NCBI GenBank assembly: GCA_023091665.1
Contig: JALJCQ010000014.1
Coordinates: 248,001 to 312,000 of the forward strand
Direction: 5' to 3'
Length of the DNA stretch: 64,000 nt
From: Pythium myriotylum
Lineage: Eukaryota > Oomycota > Peronosporomycetes > Pythiales > Pythiaceae
Under the pieces are notes generated by a model. It saw nothing but the letters and a program-made list of their open reading frames with translations, was not told where the DNA came from and searched no databases. The translations under genes and the position numbers were made by a program. Shown here in pieces: positions 57,734 through 64,000 of this stretch. The stretch's first letter is position 1; each line of letters begins with the position of its first letter.

Positions 57734-58399
57734 ATGGGCTCCTACATTTCCATCGTCAACGACACGCAAGATCCTTGGCAGTGCAAGGTCGGCCCAGATA
57801 TGGCGGCACTCAAGATCGCAGGGATCATCGTAGGCAGCGTAGGAGCGCTTGCATCAGTCATCGCGACGGCAGGCTCGACAGCTCCGCTGTTCGCCGCTCT
57901 CTCTGCAAATGGTGTGGTCTCCGTCTTTGGTGTCTCCACTGCCGCACTCACAACTGTCACGGCTGGAGCGGCAAGTATCTCCACGGCGGCCGCAGTAGTC
58001 GGCGGTGTCTCGGGCTTTGGGATGGGTGTCGCCAAGGCCATGGCAGAGAAGCTAAACAACGACGGTTACAAGACGATCGCGCCTGGAAGCAGCCAACGCT
58101 GGGGAAAGAAAACGCTCTCACTGTGGCAGCAAGGCACTTGCGTCAAGACGGTCATCGTCGATGAGAGCAACGTGCGCGTCGAGACGCTGTACATGCGACC
58201 GATCTTCACGGGTGCGACTGCGAACTCGAACCGCGACTACATGATCAAAGAGTGGCTTGAGAAGAAAGGCACTGAGAAGCAAGACATCGTGGCCAAGACC
58301 GGTGAACAGCGAAGCATCGAGGACGTCGAGCTGCTGCGAGACCCGGGTACGCAGATCGTGTACTTTTACGCGAACGGCACCAACTCGTACCATGAGTGA
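57734..58399 (+). CDS. Hypothetical protein of a Phytophthora-type family
   Basis: 221 residues. It starts MGSYISIVNDTQDPWQCKVG. The N-terminal half has an Ala/Gly/Thr-rich hydrophobic region (about 25-100), either one or two membrane segments or a glycine-zipper-like stretch. The C-terminal half is soluble (GYKTIAPGSSQRWGKKTLSLWQQGTCVKT, then YMRPIFTGAT). I recall proteins of this type in Phytophthora genomes, where they are called hypothetical; the function is unknown. A classical signal peptide is not evident. Residues about 122-221 are repeated at the window end in inverted orientation. Confidence 0.8.
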   Translation: MGSYISIVNDTQDPWQCKVGPDMAALKIAGIIVGSVGALASVIATAGSTAPLFAALSANGVVSVFGVSTAALTTVTAGAASISTAAAVVGGVSGFGMGVAKAMAEKLNNDGYKTIAPGSSQRWGKKTLSLWQQGTCVKTVIVDESNVRVETLYMRPIFTGATANSNRDYMIKEWLEKKGTEKQDIVAKTGEQRSIEDVELLRDPGTQIVYFYANGTNSYHE

Positions 58400-58547
58400 G
58401 TAGATACAGTATGGCGAAGTCGCTTATTGTTTGTGTACTCGGGCAGACTGTACACAGACGTCCCGACGTAGTTTGTTGGATCTTGATACTGTACGATTCA
58501 ATTTGAATGAGTGATTATAATGTTGACAATGACGGAGTCGTGATCGG

Positions 58548-59015
58548 TTGTGCCCAAGACGAGCTAATATAAGAGAAGGAGCTTGCGAATACCCGTGTAC
58601 TGCGTACGAGTTGGGTGCGTTTGTCGTTTCCAACACAGATGATCCCTTGAGTCGTGTCTACGCTAGAAACCCTCAAAACTATCCTCGAATCCAGCACACC
58701 CGATTTAGAGCGAATTCCTCTTTTGCATTGCCAGAACTCGCTCGAGACGCGATTACAGTCAACACGAACTATTCAGTTTTGAAGCGAGGCAACCTTGATT
58801 ACATTCAATACGAATTGCCCCAACAAGGGCAGACTGTCGTTGTAGACCTACCAAACTATGCTACCACGTGGTTCGCACTGCACACCCGATGCTATTGCAC
58901 TCGATCCGATACCTTGCCTCACTTGCTGTGGCGGTCGAGCGAGAACTGGATGAGCTTGCCGATGACTTCGTCCGTGGGGAAGTCCATGGACACGATGCCC
59001 TTCTTCATGGCCTGA
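58548..59015 (+). CDS. Possible ORF overlapping the PLC-like gene end, unknown
   Basis: A 155-codon frame whose first 110 codons lie in the gap between the two genes and look fairly protein-like (YELGAFVVSNTDDPLSRVYARNP, RANSSFALPELARDAITVN); the last 30 codons are antisense to the PLC-like gene. The ATG is doubtful. The copy at 63082-63549 keeps the frame, but the arms are near-identical so this is no evidence of selection. It could be a relic. Confidence 0.25.
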   Translation: MCPRRANIREGACEYPCTAYELGAFVVSNTDDPLSRVYARNPQNYPRIQHTRFRANSSFALPELARDAITVNTNYSVLKRGNLDYIQYELPQQGQTVVVDLPNYATTWFALHTRCYCTRSDTLPHLLWRSSENWMSLPMTSSVGKSMDTMPFFMA

Positions 59016-59830
59016 TGGCTGATGATATCGTTGGTGCGCGGCATCATCCGGTTGGCCACATCGTCGATCGCGTAGGTGATCGGGAGGCGATGGCCTAAGA
59101 ACTGGCGGTAGAGCAGACCCGAGGTGGGGTTCTCGAACCAGCCGGTCTTGGAGGCGTCCCAGGACGCGACGGCGCGATCGCGGAATGTGCTGCCCATCTT
59201 GTCGAAGTCGTCGAACTCCCACCCGCTGCGCGTGTCGATGAGGTCGTAGTTGTATCCGTAGTTGCTGGTCTTGGCCCCGGAGTCCCAGAAGATGACGACC
59301 TTGCCCCGTGCGTCTGCGAGCGTCACGTCGGTGGCGGATTTGGCTCGACCGTCGTACCAGAGCGCCGGTCGCTTGTTGAGATGGTTGGCCTCGACGTAGT
59401 TCTGGAAGTCACTCAGTCCTTCGTCACGCTCGACCTTGAGTCGGATGAAGCACACCTCGCTTGGGTGGGTGGCGAGGAAGTCCTGGAGCATGGAGATGGC
59501 AGCTTCGAAGTTGAGTGCGAGGTAGTACTTGCCGTGGAACATGCAGAGCTGGTCGGGGACGCCTTCACAGACTCCGACGCGGTAGTCGAAGTAACGGATG
59601 CCGCGCTGAAGCTGCTTGGTGATGTCCGAATTTTGCGAGATGACCCATCCGCTGCCAGTTGGTTCCACGAGGTTGTAGGCAGTCGAGTCGTGGGTGCCTG
59701 GGATGACGAGGTCGTGGAGCGGCGCCGAGTCTTGGATGGAGGCCATCCAGGAGTCGGTGGGGACGTTGGCGCGAACGGTGACGGCGAGCGTTGCGAGGAC
59801 GGTGGTGAGGAAAGCAGATGCGGTGAGCAT
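58919..59830 (-). CDS. Secreted PI-PLC X-domain protein, left-arm copy
   Basis: 303 residues. A signal peptide (about 1-21, ending TVRA) precedes a phosphatidylinositol-specific phospholipase C X domain of the bacterial/small eukaryotic type. The two catalytic His are His47 in VIPGTHDST and His99 in MFHGKYY; the GIRYFDYRVG block holds the Arg and Asp near the active site. A second half with CFIRLKVERDE and ARGKVVIFWDSG completes the barrel. No Y, C2 or PH domain is present. The family cleaves phosphoinositides or GPI anchors. An initiator motif lies about 80 bp upstream. The other arm encodes the same protein. Confidence 0.88.
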   Translation of the reverse strand: MLTASAFLTTVLATLAVTVRANVPTDSWMASIQDSAPLHDLVIPGTHDSTAYNLVEPTGSGWVISQNSDITKQLQRGIRYFDYRVGVCEGVPDQLCMFHGKYYLALNFEAAISMLQDFLATHPSEVCFIRLKVERDEGLSDFQNYVEANHLNKRPALWYDGRAKSATDVTLADARGKVVIFWDSGAKTSNYGYNYDLIDTRSGWEFDDFDKMGSTFRDRAVASWDASKTGWFENPTSGLLYRQFLGHRLPITYAIDDVANRMMPRTNDIISHQAMKKGIVSMDFPTDEVIGKLIQFSLDRHSK

Positions 59831-59906
59831 GGTGGAGTGTTGGGTGGCGATGACCTGGTGGGAGGTTTTGGAGAGTGCGATGGAGTTGGAACTTGGCGTT
59901 GCGGGG

Positions 59907-59923
59907 CAAGTTGCGGAATGAGC
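59907..59923 (-). promoter_or_regulatory. Candidate initiator of the left PLC-like gene
   Basis: Read on the minus strand: GCTCATTCCGCAACTTG, a close fit to the oomycete initiator consensus, 77 nt before the ATG. Confidence 0.6.
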
Positions 59924-60380
59924 TTGTGTGTGGAGGTGAATATCCGCGTCATGTGGGGGCTCTTCTCCCTGTGAGTGAGTTTCTCCTGGGCATGCTGTTG
60001 CGTCCCGCTGTCTGCATGCATGATTGTTAGCCTCTTACAGCATTTCACGCTGGCTGTAGCCACCCTGTGGTCGTAACGCCTTTCCGTGGGTTGCAGCGTT
60101 GCGTCAAAAGATTTGGGGTTTCGTGGGTCGTGAGTGAGATGATTCGACAAGAGCCCTGTTTCTACCTTATCTTTGCGTTTCATGACTTCACGAAGACCGG
60201 AACGGAATGCTTCCTGCAGTCTTCATCAGGTTCGATGGATAGATATGGTGACTCGTCGCCTGTTTAGAAGATCGTCCGGACAGAGTGGGATCAAGTTTGC
60301 GTGGCGGGAGCTTTTCCGCCACAAAACTGCAGCGAAGATATATTTGTAATGTGTGCTGCCTCCTGCTCAATGCATGTACT

Positions 60381-60896
60381 CCAGACCGTGCAATAGGCTG
60401 CGAGTTTGGAGCAGTAGCTAGTACCAAGGGCAATGATCTTGATCGTCAACCGAACTGAACATCTGTTGGAGATGATATTGCAGATAGATGGCGATAATTG
60501 ACTTTTTGTCACGCACCACCACATTTTCGCGGTTGCCTTGGACTGGCGGCGCGTGACATCGATTGTACCGCACGTGCAGATGGGCAACGAGCCACATAGC
60601 ATAGTACTCGCAGTCTATTGCACGGTCTGGCCTGATGCATCGTGGGTCGAATGAACACACGTCATCTTGTCACTCTGTGCAGCTTAGAAAGGTGGCGCTT
60701 TTATGTGCAACAAGCAATGGAGTCGTATGGATTGGACAGTCCACATCGTACAGAAACTTCAAGTTGGCGACTCAAGTGCGTGCCGCGCGGTCTGTGGTCC
60801 CAAGTCTCCACCAAATGAGCACGACCAGACTCTATCACCTGTTTCAGAAGAAGTTGAAGGTCGTCAACCTTCTTCCGCTGAATGCCTCTCCACTAC
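60381..60896. other. Spacer of the inverted duplication
   Basis: 516 bp present once, between the arms. No gene or repeat recognised. Confidence 0.6.
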
Positions 60897-60936
60897 AGTA
60901 CATGCATTGAGCAGGAGGCAGCACACATTACAAATA

Positions 60937-61754
60937 CTGTAAACTTTGTATTTTAGCCCCCTCCCTCCAATTCAACCCCCCTCTATTTTAACCCCCTCCC
61001 AAGGAGGGGGTTAACGACTTATGCCCCCTCCCCTTCCGTAATAGATTTAGTTAACTCCCTGAATTACCCACGACCTTCTGGATCTGGAACCTCGATTTCG
61101 TGGTGAAAGTGAAGGCTCACCTTCAGGCTAGGAAGATCCTCTACGTGGTTATTCCAGGTGGGATGACCGCCTTCCTGCAGCCGTGTGACTACGGCTTGTT
61201 CAAGCCGTTGAAGGAGCGACTTGCTGAGATCATTGACCAGTGGAAGGAGCATGGACCTCACTGTGTCACGGCAGGTGGGAACGTTCGCCCACCAGAGCGT
61301 TCGCTAATGATCTCGTGGATCAAGGATGCTTGGGGCGACATCTCGGGACCCAGCATCCACCGCAGCTTTCGTAGCTGCTTTCTCGGTGACGACTTCGAGT
61401 TGTCCATGTGGCACCACGAGACCTACGGCGAGGCTTTTCAGCGTGAGCTCTCTGGCGACAACGAGGCAGAGCAGCTCCTTGACGTTGTCACCCAGCTCAC
61501 CCTTGAAGAGAGCAGCGGCGTGGAACTCGACGACGACGAGTCGCAAGTGATCGTTTTCGTGTAGCCCCACCCGCCGACTCAACGACTTCGTCCTGAGTCG
61601 AATACAAGCCAGAAGATAACACATCTTAATACATTTGCTGCTGGCACAAACTCTGTTTTTCGACCCCCCCCCCCCCCTGTTTTTGACCCCCCTCCCCAGG
61701 GGGGGGGGGGTTAACGGCTATAACCCCCGGGTACTAAAATACAAAGTTTACAAA
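60937..61754 (+). mobile_element. pogo/Tc1-type DNA transposon, internally deleted
   Basis: 818 bp with inverted ends (TGTAAACTTTGTATTTTAG on the left and its complement on the right), flanked by TA at 60935-60936 and 61755-61756. The intact left arm of the inverted duplication shows the empty site with a single TA, confirming the borders. Poly-C/poly-G tracts (CCCCCTCC types) lie just inside both ends. It carries only the end of a transposase. Confidence 0.85.
61100..61564 (+). pseudogene. pogo-like DDE transposase, C-terminal remnant
   Basis: About 154 codons. The block VIPGGMTAFLQPCDYGLFKPLKERL matches the end of the DDE-superfamily core of pogo/Tigger-type transposases, where the last catalytic residue (Asp of CDYG) sits. 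The remaining part is a helical tail with acidic end (ELDDDESQ). The HTH domains and first two catalytic residues are absent, so this copy is not active. Confidence 0.72.
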
Positions 61755-62173
61755 TATATCTTCGCTGCAGTTTTGTGGCGGAAAAGCTCCCGCCACGCAA
61801 ACTTGATCCCACTCTGTCCGGACGATCTTCTAAACAGGCGACGAGTCACCATATCTATCCATCGAACCTGATGAAGACTGCAGGAAGCATTCCGTTCCGG
61901 TCTTCGTGAAGTCATGAAACGCAAAGATAAGGTAGAAACAGGGCTCTTGTCGAATCATCTCACTCACGACCCACGAAACCCCAAATCTTTTGACGCAACG
62001 CTGCAACCCACGGAAAGGCGTTACGACCACAGGGTGGCTACAGCCAGCGTGAAATGCTGTAAGAGGCTAACAATCATGCATGCAGACAGCGGGACGCAAC
62101 AGCATGCCCAGGAGAAACTCACTCACAGGGAGAAGAGCCCCCACATGACGCGGATATTCACCTCCACACACAA

Positions 62174-62190
62174 GCTCATTCCGCAACTTG
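62174..62190 (+). promoter_or_regulatory. Candidate initiator of the right PLC-like gene
   Basis: GCTCATTCCGCAACTTG, mirror of 59907-59923, 77 nt before the ATG at 62267. Confidence 0.6.
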
Positions 62191-62266
62191 CCCCGCAACG
62201 CCAAGTTCCAACTCCATCGCACTCTCCAAAACCTCCCACCAGGTCATCGCCACCCAACACTCCACC

Positions 62267-63178
62267 ATGCTCACCGCATCTGCTTTCCTCACCACCGTCC
62301 TCGCAACGCTCGCCGTCACCGTTCGCGCCAACGTCCCCACCGACTCCTGGATGGCCTCCATCCAAGACTCGGCGCCGCTCCACGACCTCGTCATCCCAGG
62401 CACCCACGACTCGACTGCCTACAACCTCGTGGAACCAACTGGCAGCGGATGGGTCATCTCGCAAAATTCGGACATCACCAAGCAGCTTCAGCGCGGCATC
62501 CGTTACTTCGACTACCGCGTCGGAGTCTGTGAAGGCGTCCCCGACCAGCTCTGCATGTTCCACGGCAAGTACTACCTCGCACTCAACTTCGAAGCTGCCA
62601 TCTCCATGCTCCAGGACTTCCTCGCCACCCACCCAAGCGAGGTGTGCTTCATCCGACTCAAGGTCGAGCGTGACGAAGGACTGAGTGACTTCCAGAACTA
62701 CGTCGAGGCCAACCATCTCAACAAGCGACCGGCGCTCTGGTACGACGGTCGAGCCAAATCCGCCACCGACGTGACGCTCGCAGACGCACGGGGCAAGGTC
62801 GTCATCTTCTGGGACTCCGGGGCCAAGACCAGCAACTACGGATACAACTACGACCTCATCGACACGCGCAGCGGGTGGGAGTTCGACGACTTCGACAAGA
62901 TGGGCAGCACATTCCGCGATCGCGCCGTCGCGTCCTGGGACGCCTCCAAGACCGGCTGGTTCGAGAACCCCACCTCGGGTCTGCTCTACCGCCAGTTCTT
63001 AGGCCATCGCCTCCCGATCACCTACGCGATCGACGATGTGGCCAACCGGATGATGCCGCGCACCAACGATATCATCAGCCATCAGGCCATGAAGAAGGGC
63101 ATCGTGTCCATGGACTTCCCCACGGACGAAGTCATCGGCAAGCTCATCCAGTTCTCGCTCGACCGCCACAGCAAGTGA
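62267..63178 (+). CDS. Secreted PI-PLC X-domain protein, right-arm copy
   Basis: 303 residues, identical in sequence to the product of 58919-59830, including the signal peptide, His47 and His99. Its promoter region is duplicated as well, but from about 500 bp upstream of the ATG it is separated from the old context by the pogo-type insertion. Both copies are complete, so the gene dose is doubled if the duplication is real. Confidence 0.88.
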   Translation: MLTASAFLTTVLATLAVTVRANVPTDSWMASIQDSAPLHDLVIPGTHDSTAYNLVEPTGSGWVISQNSDITKQLQRGIRYFDYRVGVCEGVPDQLCMFHGKYYLALNFEAAISMLQDFLATHPSEVCFIRLKVERDEGLSDFQNYVEANHLNKRPALWYDGRAKSATDVTLADARGKVVIFWDSGAKTSNYGYNYDLIDTRSGWEFDDFDKMGSTFRDRAVASWDASKTGWFENPTSGLLYRQFLGHRLPITYAIDDVANRMMPRTNDIISHQAMKKGIVSMDFPTDEVIGKLIQFSLDRHSK

Positions 63179-63697
63179 GGCAAGGTATCGGATCGAGTGC
63201 AATAGCATCGGGTGTGCAGTGCGAACCACGTGGTAGCATAGTTTGGTAGGTCTACAACGACAGTCTGCCCTTGTTGGGGCAATTCGTATTGAATGTAATC
63301 AAGGTTGCCTCGCTTCAAAACTGAATAGTTCGTGTTGACTGTAATCGCGTCTCGAGCGAGTTCTGGCAATGCAAAAGAGGAATTCGCTCTAAATCGGGTG
63401 TGCTGGATTCGAGGATAGTTTTGAGGGTTTCTAGCGTAGACACGACTCAAGGGATCATCTGTGTTGGAAACGACAAACGCACCCAACTCGTACGCAGTAC
63501 ACGGGTATTCGCAAGCTCCTTCTCTTATATTAGCTCGTCTTGGGCACAACCGATCACGACTCCGTCATTGTCAACATTATAATCACTCATTCAAATTGAA
63601 TCGTACAGTATCAAGATCCAACAAACTACGTCGGGACGTCTGTGTACAGTCTGCCCGAGTACACAAACAAAAAGCGACTTCGCCATACTGTATCTAC

Positions 63698-64000
63698 TCA
63701 CTCATGGTACGAGTTGGTGCCGTTCGCGTAAAAGTACACGATCTGCGTACCCGGGTCTCGCAGCAGCTCGACGTCCTCGATGCTTCGCTGTTCACCGGTC
63801 TTGGCCACGATGTCTTGCTTCTCAGTGCCTTTCTTCTCAAGCCACTCTTTGATCATGTAGTCGCGGTTCGAGTTCGCAGTCGCACCCGTGAAGATCGGTC
63901 GCATGTACAGCGTCTCGACGCGCACGTTGCTCTCATCGACGATGACCGTCTTGACGCAAGTGCCTTGCTGCCACAGTGAGAGCGTTTTCTTTCCCCAGCG
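63698..64000 (-). CDS. Hypothetical protein, right-arm copy, partial
   Basis: Mirror of the 3' part of 57734-58399 (residues about 122-221), cut by the window end. Protein sequence is the same over the shared part. Confidence 0.75.
   Translation of the reverse strand, partial: RWGKKTLSLWQQGTCVKTVIVDESNVRVETLYMRPIFTGATANSNRDYMIKEWLEKKGTEKQDIVAKTGEQRSIEDVELLRDPGTQIVYFYANGTNSYHE

Larger units (their letters stand above)
58097..60380. repeat. Inverted duplication, left arm
   Basis: This is the reverse complement of 60897-64000 apart from an 820-bp insertion there. One substitution was noticed (58426 against 63671). The arm may extend further left, since its partner is cut by the window end. The spacer between the arms is 60381-60896. 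Confidence 0.92.
60897..64000. repeat. Inverted duplication, right arm (interrupted)
   Basis: Partner of 58097-60380, interrupted by the pogo-type element at 60937-61754 and its TA duplication. It runs to the window end, so its full length is unknown. Confidence 0.92.

Noticed and set aside
59413..60183. 256-codon frame antisense and upstream of the PLC-like gene (also 61914-62684)
   Set aside because: Mostly an alternative frame of the PLC-like gene and its leader; Ser/Pro-rich shadow of biased codons.

Overview
The window looks like nuclear DNA of an oomycete, most likely a Phytophthora-like member of the Peronosporales. The pointers are: 50-55 nt GT-AG introns in two paralogues; oomycete-type initiator motifs (GCTCATT followed by a pyrimidine-rich stretch) upstream of the duplicated PLC-like genes and inside the Copia LTRs; a SWEET transporter, a RING-H2/PX protein and a secreted PI-PLC-X-like protein of the kind oomycetes carry; and DIRS, Copia, LINE, MULE-type and pogo-type elements. 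The species is an inference.

Layout: 1-140 is the 5' end of a minus-strand NAD-binding oxidoreductase gene. 1852-2559 is a SWEET sugar transporter. 3082-3802 is a short TIR element with a 9-bp target duplication. 3956-18737 holds three copies of an unrecognised protein family: copy A (3956-5932, one intron), copy B (8801-10696, no intron) and copy C (from 11197), which is split by a DIRS-type tyrosine-recombinase retrotransposon (about 11517-16989). 18953-24924 is a young Copia element with 326-bp LTRs and 5-bp target duplications. 26395-32377 is an old minus-strand LINE into which a younger, 5'-truncated plus-strand LINE (26830-31250) inserted with a 14-bp target duplication.

32378-48663 is the most notable object: a 16.3-kb endogenous Polinton-like virus (PLV) bounded by 1,561-bp terminal inverted repeats. 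It carries an SF3 (D5-like) helicase, a GIY-YIG nuclease, a pVI-like minor capsid candidate, a tyrosine-recombinase integrase, a penton-like protein, a packaging ATPase, a fibre with an S74 auto-processing chaperone, a double-jelly-roll major capsid protein, an adenain-like protease and several small proteins. Replication, integration, packaging, capsid, maturation and attachment functions are all represented. The capsid gene has a nonsense codon and a frameshift, the fibre gene a frameshift, and one of the two TIR genes a nonsense codon, so this copy is decaying.

48664-57733 is host sequence: a cytidine-deaminase-like gene, a possible small ORF, a RING-H2/PX gene, a run of perfect palindromes, and a GDSL/SGNH hydrolase pseudogene. 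57734-64000 contains a nearly perfect inverted duplication (58097-60380 against 60897-64000) carrying two identical PLC-like genes and two copies of a Phytophthora-type hypothetical gene; the second arm was later hit by an 818-bp pogo-type transposon remnant. Gene starts, introns and element ends were read by eye; no database search was possible.
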